Source: Adiantum capillus-veneris
Taxonomy: Eukaryota; Streptophyta; Polypodiopsida; Polypodiales; Pteridaceae
Length of the DNA stretch: 64,000 bases
NCBI GenBank assembly: GCA_014529385.2
Contig: CM043965.1
Location: forward strand, 10,902,412-10,966,411
Direction: 5' to 3'
How positions within the stretch are numbered: position 1 is the stretch's first letter; the number at the start of each line of letters is the position of its first letter. A program made the position numbers and the translations under genes. The notes under the pieces are model-generated. The model was not told the origin of the DNA. It saw nothing but the letters and a program-made list of their open reading frames with translations, and searched no databases. Below are positions 55,168-64,000 of this stretch, piece after piece.

Positions 55168-55540
55168 GCTGAGTCCACTTGGGGTGAAAGTGCCCAACTA
55201 TACCTAAAATTCAATCTTCTTATAATTCATATCCTCCTCATGTAGTAAAGGGCCTCTTTCATATATCCCCTTACAACAAATTTCCTCACTTTTGAGTCCT
55301 GTATAACTCTATGAGATATGGTCGATGTGCTTGTACACTTGCTGCACGGGTCTGTGCCAAGTCGACACACAAAAGTGCTCAACTGAGTAAAAGCACCTTT
55401 GCTACGCTACCTCATCTGCCATCACACATACCATACACCTAGTTGAATCCAAGAACACTGCCAAACTCATCATATTAAAATTGTTAACTAAAGAAGTGCA
55501 AGTTATAACCATAACTTCACGGCAGTCATCCAATCAATTA
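55168..55540. other. No gene recognised
   Basis: No feature supported in this stretch. Confidence 0.5.
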
Positions 55541-55633
55541 TAAACTATCCACTCCATTATGCATAATGGGAATTAGCTATAACACCTCATTAACATCCTC
55601 ACTAATATCATCAGCACCCAATAGCGGGCATAG
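55541..55633 (+). repeat. Host duplication flanking element F, left copy
   Basis: Matches 62432-62523 (ACTCCATTATGCAT, GATTAGCTA-like, CATCAGCACCCAATAGCGGG) with scattered differences. Its last five bases, CATAG, are the F target site. Confidence 0.8.
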
Positions 55634-56191
55634 TGTCACAAACCGGTGACATGGCATGTTCTTGGACACTCACTGAGTGACAGTAGACCCGGACAAGCAC
55701 TGACAGGCTGATGTGGCAGGTTTTGGATATTGTAGCGTGAAAAGGGCTGACAATGCTGACGTGGCCTGCCATATGGATTTTTGCTTTTTATGCTAACAAA
55801 GATGTACAAAATTCTTGATTTTGTGCTGGCTGAATTTTTGGACAGCTTTTGGGGCTTGTGCTTTATTTTAAGAAGCTTTTGGATTACTCCTTTTGGGGCT
55901 CTGCTTTTGGGCATCCCTTGTAACCAATAAATAAGTGTTAGACTTTCACTTCTCAGAGCATCTGAACGCAGAGTCTGAGAGTGAGCACCTATCCACTCTC
56001 TTGTACTTTGAACACATATTAATACAAAAAAGAAATACCGAAAGGGGCGCCAGTCTTTCGAGCCAATATCTCTAGGCACGCAACTACGCCGGCGGGCCGT
56101 GTCTACTCAAGTGTGAATTGTGAACTATTTTGAAGTTAATCTTTGATGTGTCGTGGTAGAATCTTGACTTGGGGTGTCCAAGTTTGTTACA
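55634..56191 (+). repeat. Element F 5' LTR
   Basis: 558 bp, ends GTTTGTTACA before the primer site. A TAACCAATAAATAAG element near 55920-55936 may serve as promoter. An internal ATG upstream of gag lies at the LTR end but is unlikely to be used. Confidence 0.92.
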
Positions 56192-56192
56192 G

Positions 56193-56204
56193 AGGTATCA
56201 CAGC
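56193..56204 (+). promoter_or_regulatory. Element F primer binding site
   Basis: AGGTATCACAGC, two mismatches from the initiator-Met primer sequence TGGTATCAGAGC, directly after the LTR. Confidence 0.7.
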
Positions 56205-56256
56205 GCGACCGATTTCTCTTCTACTGGGAAATCCGATCCTTTTTCTCGCGGCACTT

Positions 56257-57111
56257 ATGGATTCCAACAGAGATCAATCCACTTCTTTTGCATCTGGGAA
56301 TGTGGGAGGAGATCATGAAGAAGATTTTCACAAGGAGTACGGTCCACCTCGGCCTACTCAGGCTGAGATTGAAGAGATGGAACGTCGACAATTGGTTGAC
56401 AATGCGACAAAGATGATGATTAACATTGCGAAGGATCCGAAATTTGCAAAATTTTTGACTCAGAAATCCTTCAAAGAGATGCACACCCAATGGCAGAAGG
56501 CCACAGAGCCACCCATCAAACCGGCACTCAAGAAACCTCCTACTCTGAGGATGTTTACAAAACAAGAATTAGAAGAGGTCGTTGATGCACGGATCAATCA
56601 GCTTTTGGACGCGAACAACAAATCCAAAAAGCACGATAAAAAGAAGAAGAAAGGAACTGAATTCCTAGCTTATTTGGGTCGTCAATCTACTTTTGCATCG
56701 ACAAGAAAGCAGAAGAAGCATGTACGATTTAAAGGACTATCCAATTCTTCTTCTTCTTCTTCTTCTTCTTCTTCTAACAGTTCTTCTAGCTCTTTTGACT
56801 CGAGCGAAGAAAACAGGAAAGGGAAAAAGCAAAGCAAAAAGCAAAGCTTCGAAAAGGGCAAGAAAAAGGCAAAGAAACCTAAGTTTCGCCCAGTTTCTGA
56901 TAGTTCTACATAGGACTCATCCTTAGATAGTTCGGACTCTGACGATCATAGGCTTTACACAAAGAAGAAGCATTTCTATAAAGCCAACCAATATGACTTC
57001 CTCAAAGATAAAAGCAAGAAAGTTAGAGAATTTAAAGAAGGTGGACAGTCAATTATGTTTGACACTTTTTCTGAATTTCGAGATGCTTCGAGGGCTTTGG
57101 ACTTCATACAA
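56257..57111 (+). pseudogene. Element F gag N-terminal part
   Basis: The ATG at 56257 gives MDSNRDQSTSFASG. A charged region with a helix-like PPRPTQAEIEEMERRQLV leads to Lys-rich and poly-Ser stretches; the Ser run is encoded by a TTC repeat near 56745-56775. TAG at 56911-56913 interrupts it; the frame stays open to about 57111 (MFDTFSEFRDASRALDF), the start of the gag domain. Confidence 0.75.
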
Positions 57112-57757
57112 TAGCCATAGATTTCTCTGGAGGGCATTACTCAGAGCACTCTAAGATTCGGAGGGCTACCTCTTCCTTCAAGGGAAATGCTCAAACATGG
57201 TGGTCCACCCTTCTATAGAACAAGGAAGCTCCGATTAAATGGTTGGAATTCAAAAGGCTTTTTATTTCTTCTTAGTTGACTCGGGAGTACGAAACGAACT
57301 ACTTGGAATCATCTTTGGATGACCAAGGGAGATTCTTTGGACATGTATTGAGAGAGATTTTGGAGCTCTTTGCTACCAGCTTCTTCATTTAAGAAGATCT
57401 CATTTAAAGAATAGGTTTTGCTGCGGGCTTCCTACAGAGATCCGAGATCACTGCTTAGAACAAAAGTCAAATTCTATTCTAGAATTGATGGTCATGCAAA
57501 ACGAGGTTTTTCCATACAATCTCACTTACCCCACTGATGAGATCTTGACTCAGAGAACCCAATAGACTTCTAATAATGAAAGTAGAAAGAAAAAGATCCC
57601 CCAAGAAAAGAAAGACAAGGATTCACGACCCCCGCCCACTCTTCGGGAGAGGGCCAACTGCATTAAAGAGGGGAAGTGTTTTAGATGCGGGGAACATAGG
57701 CATGTCTCCGTGAAGTGTCCTAAAAAGGCACAACAAAAACAGAATGAAGACATGCCA
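57112..57757 (+). pseudogene. Element F gag capsid remnant and zinc knuckle
   Basis: Capsid sequence is scattered over all three frames with several stops. At 57676-57718 a frame reads CFRCGEHRHVSVKC, a zinc knuckle in which a Gly before His is Arg. Confidence 0.65.
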
Positions 57758-57927
57758 GAGAGTTCGAGAGCAGCTGAGGAACGTGGACAAACAGGCAAGA
57801 TAAAAGCAGGACTGGTTCCGGATTGCATAGGTACTGACCCAAGAGAGTTCGAGAGCAACTGAGGAACGTGGATGAAAAGGCAAGATGAAAGTAGGATTGG
57901 TTCCAGATTGCATGGGTACTGATCCAA
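57758..57927 (+). repeat. 85-bp tandem duplication in element F
   Basis: GAGAGTTCGAGAGCA(G/A)CTG begins at 57758 and 57843; both units run through AGGTACTGA/GGGTACTGA-type ends. It lies between gag and protease. Confidence 0.85.
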
Positions 57928-58196
57928 GCACGATTAATGAAAGTACAGAACTTTGCCAAGATTGTTGGGACAAAGTGAAAGATCAAGAAGCCTTGATTTT
58001 CTTTGATGGACGAGCCAAGGCCAACTTCATTTCACTTGAATTGGTGGCACGGCTTGAGATTACACCCAATCGGATGGGACCACAAGCAAAGGCAGTTCTA
58101 GCGGCACCCCTGGCAGGGATGTGGCCATTACACCTATCATTGACAAACTTTGGTTGCATTGTCAGGGGTATTTGGGACACAAGTACTTCTATATAA
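57885..58196 (+). pseudogene. Element F retropepsin with changed active site
   Basis: ALIFFDGRAKANFISLELVARL aligns with the protease active-site strand, but Asp-Gly-Arg replaces Asp-Ser/Thr-Gly. It ends before the ILG segment; a CGVLLGVHW-like stretch in the next frame (58205-58250) supplies it. Confidence 0.65.
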
Positions 58197-58254
58197 TGAC
58201 CTTGGAAGCTTGTGGTGTTCTCCTAGGTGTCCATTGGTACCATAAGACAACACT

Positions 58255-59500
58255 GTGGTCGATTATTGGTCGAAGAAAGCAACATTGACTATTGAAAAGG
58301 GCCGAAACACTGTACTTGATGTGAAATTGAAGGGTGAGTCTGTCCCTATTATACTTGATGTGAAATTGAAGGGTGAGTCTGCCCCTATTGTACTTGATGT
58401 GAAATTGAAGGGTGCGTATGTCCCTATTATATCGGCTTTGACCGTTTTGAAATTAATGAAATCCAATCTATTTCTTTACTCGATCTTTTTGAAAGAGTTG
58501 AATGATGAACATAGGATAAATATGTTTGAAATTGATAAAGAACGCCAAGATTTTCTCCACACTCATGCCGATTGCTTTTTTGAGGGCCTGCCAGGCAAGT
58601 TGCCACCAGCTCGTCCTGAGGATCATATCATTGATTTGATACCTGGAAGCACACCACCAAACCGGCCACCTTACCGTGTGAGTCGAGCCCAGAATGAAGA
58701 AATTATGAACAAAGTGAAAGACCTCTTCTTATCGAGTCGAGTACTTCATCTTATTGCTCTCTAGTATTGTTGGTTTTGAAGAAAGATGGATCTTGGAAAA
58801 TGTGCATTGATTATAGAGCTCTCAATAAAATCACCATCAAGAAAAGATTTTCGATTCCAAGGATCGATGATATTCTTGACCGACTACATGGATCCTCTTG
58901 TTTCAGCATGATCGATTTGAAGAGAAGATATCATCAGATCCAAATCGCGTTGGAGATGTCTAGAAGACAACTTTTCAGACGAGCTTTGGTTTACATGAAT
59001 TTTTGGTGATGCCTTTTGGACTTACCAATGCTCGAGAAACCTTTAACCGAATGATGGACAGGATTTTCAAAGAGTACAGACCTTTTGTTGGCACTTTCTT
59101 TGATGACATTAGAGTCTTCTCCAAGGATGAGGCAGAACATAGAGAACATATGCTAACAGGTCTTTCAGGCATTGCGAGATAAAAAGTTGGTGATCAATGC
59201 AAAGAAGAGTGATTTTTTCTTATCAGAGATATACTTTTTGAGACACATCGTCTCAGCAGGGCAGGAGTGTAGATGGACCCGACCAAGATTGAGACTATTC
59301 GTGATTGGCCCGATTTGAAGAATGTCCATGAAGTTAGAAGCTTCTTGCTTATGTTCTTACTACCTACGCTTCATTAGAAAGTTTGCAGAGGTTGCTTCCC
59401 CTTTGCATATCTTGACAAAGAAAGGATTCCCTTTCTTGTGGGGACCCACAGAGGTGACTGCCTTTGAGAATTTGAAAGAGAAATGGACTACATGACTAGT
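58255..59500 (+). pseudogene. Element F reverse transcriptase
   Basis: 58255-58764: linker with a 13-residue triplication, then PPYRVSRAQNEEIMNKVKDL. 58767-59009: VLKKDGSWKMCIDYRALNK and CFSMIDLKRRYHQIQI with the first Asp. Then, in other frames, MPFGLTNARETFNRMM and FFDDIRVFSK (near 59097) with the Asp pair. At least three breaks; catalytic residues are all still present. Confidence 0.85.
58312..58428 (+). repeat. 39-bp in-frame triplication in element F pol
   Basis: Three units of 39 bases starting at 58312, 58351 and 58390 encode the 13-residue unit VLDVKLKGESVPI with small changes. The length is a multiple of three, so the frame is kept. Confidence 0.92.
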
Positions 59501-59501
59501 T

Positions 59502-59825
59502 TTGACTCTGTCGGATTTGCAAAAGTCCTTCGAAGTATATTGTGATGCTTGTGGTCGTAGTCTAGGTGCGGTCTTAATGCAAGAAGGCCATGTCATTGCC
59601 TATGAGAGCCAATTGTTTTCAAGGCCGGAATTGACAACACAGATATATAAGAAAGAGCATTTGACAGGTATCCATCATGCTCTTTTTCAGTGGCGACATT
59701 ACCTACTTGGAGCCGATTTTACGGTCTTCAATGATCATCAGAGTTTACGCTACTTCTTATCACAGAAGCAGCTATCGGAAAAGAAAATGTGGTGGGCTAA
59801 CATCTTGTCACAGTTGCACTTTTAG
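59502..59825 (+). pseudogene. Element F RNase H
   Basis: FEVYCDACGRSLGAVLMQEGH holds the first acidic residue; THLYKKEHL-like and DFTVFNDHQSLRYFLSQKQL follow, ending in a stop. Typical chromovirus RT-linked RNase H. Confidence 0.85.
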
Positions 59826-60522
59826 ATTGTCCATGTGCAGGGACATAAGAACTTGGTGGCAAATGCTTAAGCCATTGGTCTTGGCTATTTTCGCGATACA
59901 TCATAGAAGCTTCGAGAACATGGTCAATCAGTACATCACATATCCAAAATTTTTAGATGTATTCGATCAAATACAGAATGGGGAGGTAGTAGCGGGATAT
60001 TCCATTCGGAATGGCTACTTGATGAAGAAAACAATGTTGTGCGTTACGCAGCCATTGAGGAAAAAGGTTCTAACCGAATGCCACTGGCCACCATTTATGG
60101 ATCACCGTGGCATTGACACCACCTTGAAAGCCTTGTGCAGTGATACTTCTTTTGATCGAGACTTAAGAAGGACGTGGACGATTTTGTACGTAGTTGTTTG
60201 ATATGCCAAAAGGTCAAGTTTGACAGGCATAAAGCACAGAGATTGTTACAGGTGGACACAATGGTATTTGGACTTTTATTGGCAGATTTAGCAAGCAAGC
60301 TCATTTCATTCCAGTGAAGAAATAGTCAAGCCGGATCATTTAGCGAGGTTGTTCATTGCCCAGATATTCAGATTACATGGCATGCCTGTCTCTGACAGAG
60401 ATCCCCGATTCACGAGTTTATTTTGGAAGGCTATTTGAACGAACATTGACACACGGTTGCAGTTCTCGTCATCTTTCCATCCGTAGACAGATGGGCAATC
60501 TGAGATTGCAAATTCAGTCGTA
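59826..60522 (+). pseudogene. Element F integrase zinc domain and core, broken
   Basis: VVAGYSIRNGYLMKKTMLCV and a HRGIDTT segment mark the zinc region (59900-60130), then CLICQKVKFDR with Cys-x2-Cys near 60195-60230. In the core only [15 protein letters not shown] (near 60390-60435) remains clear. Much of the centre is missing. Confidence 0.7.
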
Positions 60523-61086
60523 TTGAATATATTGAAGTCTTACATTTTGGATCAGAAGACTCAATGGGAAAGGTTTTGGTCTTTGGTTGAATTTGCCTAC
60601 AATAACATGATTCACTCTTCGACGGGGAAGACGCCATTTGAGATTATGGAAGGTTCTCTGAAGGTTCCATCCTTCCTAAGCACGAAAGATAAGATTTTTG
60701 AAGACGACCAGTATACGAGGGACTTGAACACTGGTTTTGATAAGGTCCGAGAGGCTTTAGAGAAATCTCAGGAAAGACACAAGAAGGCAGTAGATCGACA
60801 CCGTTGCGATTTGAAATCAAAGGATGCCGATTGGGTGCTCTTACGTCCGAGAAAGAAAAAGAGAAAGGAGCGGCTTTTTCCAAAGCTTAGCATGAGATAC
60901 TATGGACCTTTCCAGATAAAAGAAAAGATAAATGATGCCTCCTTTAGACTGAAGCTGCTCGATACTCAGAGGATTTATAATTCTTTTCATGTGAGTCTCT
61001 TGAAGCCTTTTAAAGGCGATGTGCCCGATGATGGGGATGACCAACCCAAAATGGAGGAAAGCGAGGAGATACTCGTTCCAGAATAG
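60523..61086 (+). pseudogene. Element F integrase C-terminal half
   Basis: FWSLVEFAYNNMIHSSTGKTPFE, then DWVLLRPRKKKRKERLFPKL, YYGPFQIKEKINDASFRLKL and FHVSLLKPFKGD, the standard chromovirus integrase C-terminal order. TAG at 61084-61086 separates it from the chromodomain. Confidence 0.88.
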
Positions 61087-61206
61087 ATACTAACGCATAA
61101 AGATAGAAAGATTAAAGGTAAAGTGATGAGGCGGTTCTTGGATAAATTCAAGAACTATCCCGCATTGGATGCGAAGTGGATGGAGGACCTAGCAAATACT
61201 CCTTAG
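61087..61206 (+). pseudogene. Element F chromodomain
   Basis: Directly after the TAG and in frame: ILTHKDRKIKGKVMRRFLDK and FKNYPALDAKWM. It is a short chromodomain like that of element C and ends at a TAG near 61204. Confidence 0.8.
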
Positions 61207-61867
61207 ATTGTGGAACTTTACCTTGAAGCATTCGGTTTAGCTTAGTCTACTCCGATAGAACCCCAATTTCAGCATGGGCGAATCTAGTGCAACAGGTTTG
61301 CACAAGAGGAGAGTCACTCCGCTCCTTTGTCAACAGAGTGCCTCGATTATTGATATAGTCACTGATAGCCCTTTGGGTTTTAGGGATACTGCTGAGCTGA
61401 CAATATTCTGTTGTATGACTTAATGAATTAGAATTTCCGAAAATAAAAATGATACTCATTGATTTGTACTTGACTTATTTGAGTGCAGGAACTAATAGAT
61501 GAAATGACTACATCATTTCAATCTCATAAATCTCTATAGACATGATTGCAATATGGATTAATTAATCAAACATCTGTGAGGTCCCGATTGGATCTAGATA
61601 CGATTGCTAAATACGTTGCCGATTAAATGGTATGAAATTTGGAATGATTTTGAATGTGATTTGCCAAGTGATGTCCAGTGATGTCCTATGATGTGACTGT
61701 CGATTGATACATGTGCTAGATGTGTTGTGCCTAGTACGTCGATACTAATAGTCAGTGTGCTAGATGTGTTGTGCCTAGTACGTCGATACTAATAGTCAGT
61801 GTCTGCTAAGACAGTTTATGGTCTCTGTCTGTTTTACAAGCGTAATCGAGAGCGATTACAATGCTTT
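61207..61867 (+). other. Element F 3' noncoding region
   Basis: No coding sequence. It contains a 44-bp tandem duplication (61712-61799). Confidence 0.7.
61712..61799 (+). repeat. 44-bp exact tandem duplication in element F
   Basis: TGTGCTAGATGTGTTGTGCC begins at 61712 and 61756; the two 44-base units appear identical. Confidence 0.92.
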
Positions 61868-61877
61868 CAAGAGGGGA
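61868..61877 (+). promoter_or_regulatory. Element F polypurine tract
   Basis: CAAGAGGGGA three bases before the 3' LTR. Confidence 0.75.
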
Positions 61878-61879
61878 TA

Positions 61880-62426
61880 TGTTACAAACCAGAGACGTGG
61901 CATGCTCTTGGACACTCACCGAGTGGCAACAGACCCGGACAAGTGCCAATAGGCTGACGTGGCAAGTTCCGGATTTTACGGCATGAAAAGCATTGACGTG
62001 GCTTGCCGTACGGATTTTCGCTTTTTAAGCTGACAAAGCTGTACAAAATTCTTGATTTTGCATTTGCTGAATTTTTGGACAACTTTTGGAGCTTGTGCAT
62101 TATTTTGAGAAGCTTTTGGATTACTACTTTTGGGGCTCTGCTTTTGGGCATCCCTTGTAACCAATAAAATAGTGGTTAGGCTCTCACTTCTCAGAGCATC
62201 TGGACGCAGAGTCTGAGAGTGAGCACCTACCCACTCTCTTGTACTTTGAACACACAGTAATACAATAAAGAAATACCGAAAGGGACACCAGTCTTTGGGA
62301 CCAATATCTCTAGGCACAGAACTACATCGGGCCGTGTCGACTCAAGTGTGAATTGTGAACTGTTTTGAAGTGAATCTCTGCTGTGTCGCGGTAGAGTCTT
62401 GACTTGGGATGTCCAAGTTTGTTACA
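61880..62426 (+). repeat. Element F 3' LTR
   Basis: 547 bp, pair of 55634-56191 with visible substitutions and small indels; CATAG follows. Confidence 0.92.
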
Positions 62427-62431
62427 CATAG

Positions 62432-62523
62432 AAACCATACACTCCATAATTCTCCATTATGCATGGTCGGGATTAGCTACCATAACATCCTCACTAACAT
62501 CATCAGCACCCAATAGCGGGCAA
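62432..62523 (+). repeat. Host duplication flanking element F, right copy
   Basis: Pair of 55541-55633; without F the two copies would be directly adjacent. It lies just past the 3' end of the ATPase gene. Confidence 0.8.
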
Positions 62524-62588
62524 AGAACTATGTGATCAATATATGCTTTGACGCACATGGCTACCACATTTCACTCCACACAGCCAAC

Positions 62589-63889
62589 TCAGAAATGCAG
62601 CCCCATTGAAACGTTCTGCCCCTCTGCCTCCATCTCCTGCAAAACAAAGCCCATTGCATGATAACCCAGCTGAGACCTAGGCATTACTATTGGCCACTTG
62701 CCTTCATACCATCTCAGGTCTTTGGACCATCCAAAAGCACGGAAAGAACGATAATGCAGAAAGTTGAAGCGAATAAGCCCATCAACAGCTTTACAATCAA
62801 ATACCTTGCATAGTGTATCATAAGGAAAAACCCCACCTTTGGAGTTATAAAATGATGCGTAGAATGCTGAGAAACTGATCAGCTGTCCAACTGTTCTCAC
62901 CACGTGTAACGAGTTCCGGGTTTAGTGCTTTTTTAAGGAAATATGTTTCACTGTCCATGAAATCGTCGTAAAAGGCCGCCCATATATCCTGCGGATCCAG
63001 ACCTAGTGGTGTGGTGCTCAAGAAAAGCTCTCCTAGCTCAGACAAAAGAAGGGCTCTTCCACCAATTGTGTCATAAACTGAACTCCATACATTATCTGGC
63101 ACAATAACATCATATTCTTGCTTTAGAAAATCTCGTGCCTCAGTATCTGAAAAATCACCAACTACCCCGGTTTTCAACCGGTTCTGGCCTACATTACTGG
63201 ACAACCATGTGTGGAAAAAATCTTCAGAAGAAGCCAGAATAACATTGGCCAAGCGATCCTGCTTTGTGACCTTCACAAGAAAGTTCAGGAGGGCCCTAAG
63301 ATCTGGCTCAGCATCCTTGACCCAATGACGCAGCTCATTGGCTTCATCAATTATCAGAGTGGGTGTGCCCGTAGGAGCCCCCAGCAGCTGCTCAAATAAA
63401 TTCTTGCTCTTCAACATGAAGCAGTATAAGTAATCCAGAATTTGTGTTAAGCCACTTGCTTCCTCCATTTTAGCAAACTCTGATTCCAGATCAATGGTTC
63501 CCGTTGCGTACACCTTCGCCTTGAGTGAGATTTTCAAGCTTTGCTTTAAGGCGGCTGCAAACGCAGCAGCTGTTGTAAAATTACCTCCTCGAAGATCCAT
63601 GTAGGGGGTCAACGCAGAAGAAGTCTGCTCAAAGCATCGGAGCAACGCTGTCTTGCCCTAGTCAGCAGGACCAGTCAGCAGGAGCAAGTGCCCACTGCGG
63701 GAGGCATACCGATGCAGCATCGCCAGCTCTTGCTGGCGGTCGTAGAAGCTCCATATTTGCGTAAGATGCGGCCCCTTGCAGGGCTGCCAAAACCCTATTC
63801 TGGTGATCGGAGGAGGCAAGCGCAGAAGTCGGTTGCCCCGAGCAAACCCTGGCAGCCCCTTGCATCCCGTTGTTAGGAAGCGAAGCCAT
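62589..63889 (-). pseudogene. P-loop ATPase (archaeal-ATPase-like), broken host gene
   Basis: The ATG at 63889 opens a short Ala-rich N-terminus (MASLPNNGMQGAARVC), possibly a transit peptide. A frameshift near 63770 leads to FYDRQQELAMLHRYASRSGH and LLLLTGPAD, then TAG (63660-63658), then GKTALLRCFEQ; the stop replaces the residue before GKT in Walker A. The 62845-63645 frame continues: Walker B TPTLIIDEANEL, sensor-like VILASSEDFFHTWL, and YDTIGGRALLLSELGELFL. A second shift near 62870 joins a C-terminal domain (62589-62903: GGVFPYDTLCKVFDCKAVDG, LIRFNFLHYRSF). Such ATPases are found in plants, but the exact role is unknown. Introns could explain the second shift, not the TAG. Confidence 0.7.
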
Positions 63890-64000
63890 GGCCCCGCCCG
63901 TAGGATATTTTTTCAAGGCTGAAATTGAATTATTGACCACCACCCTCAGCCTCTGCGCCCACCCGCCTGCCGCCTCGCCAACCTCAAAGGCTCAGCCTCT

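Larger units (their letters stand above)
55634..62426 (+). mobile_element. Element F: chromodomain-type Ty3/gypsy retrotransposon
   Basis: LTRs 55634-56191 and 61880-62426 (TGT-C/T-ACAAACC...AAGTTTGTTACA), target duplication CATAG on both sides (55629-55633, 62427-62431), a primer site related to initiator-Met and a purine tract before the 3' LTR. Plus-strand gag, protease, RT, RNase H, integrase and chromodomain are all recognisable but split by stops and frameshifts. The LTRs differ more than those of D or E, so F is older than those. Confidence 0.93.

Overview
This is nuclear DNA from a land plant, and almost all of it is LTR retrotransposons. The evidence is nested Ty3/gypsy and Ty1/copia elements of plant type, initiator-Met tRNA primer sites, long GA, TA and GT microsatellites, and only scraps of host genes. 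No bacterial operon, tRNA, rRNA or CRISPR array was seen. The species cannot be named from sequence alone.

Layout, with element letters used throughout. Element A (minus strand, window start to 13854) is a Ty3/gypsy element whose 5' LTR (12929-13854) is inside the window and whose 3' LTR lies beyond the left edge. A sits in the integrase of element B (minus strand, 13855 to about 43672), a Tat-like Ty3/gypsy element with a second RNase H. B is also split in its RNase H region by element C (plus strand, 14874-38739, 5-bp target duplication TACTT), a decayed chromodomain-type gypsy element. Element D (minus strand, 16634-25947), a young Tat-like element, lies in the left LTR of C. Element E (minus strand, 32200-37817, target duplication CTAAA), a Ty1/copia element, lies in the right LTR of C. 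The first 43.7 kb is therefore one nest built from five elements, and its insertion order can be read from target duplications and from reading frames that resume across insertions.

From 43.7 to 55.6 kb the sequence is host or unassigned DNA: a broken Fic-domain gene fragment (46937-47448, minus), an unassigned exon-like stretch, four small fragments of other gypsy elements (47.68-49.07 and 52.10-53.33 kb), large microsatellites and a 234-bp tandem duplication. Element F (plus strand, 55634-62426, target duplication CATAG) is another chromodomain-type gypsy element with both LTRs. It lies exactly between two copies of a roughly 92-bp host duplication. At the right edge is a minus-strand P-loop ATPase gene (62589-63889) broken by frameshifts and by a TAG inside Walker A.

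Within each element the genes follow the usual gag, protease, reverse transcriptase, RNase H, integrase order, and almost all pol genes are broken. The most unusual points are: the middle of the C LTR is inverted between its two copies; A carries a second retropepsin-like domain after integrase and two H2C2 integrase zinc modules; and the A leader repeats an 18-bp palindrome at exact 297-bp steps.
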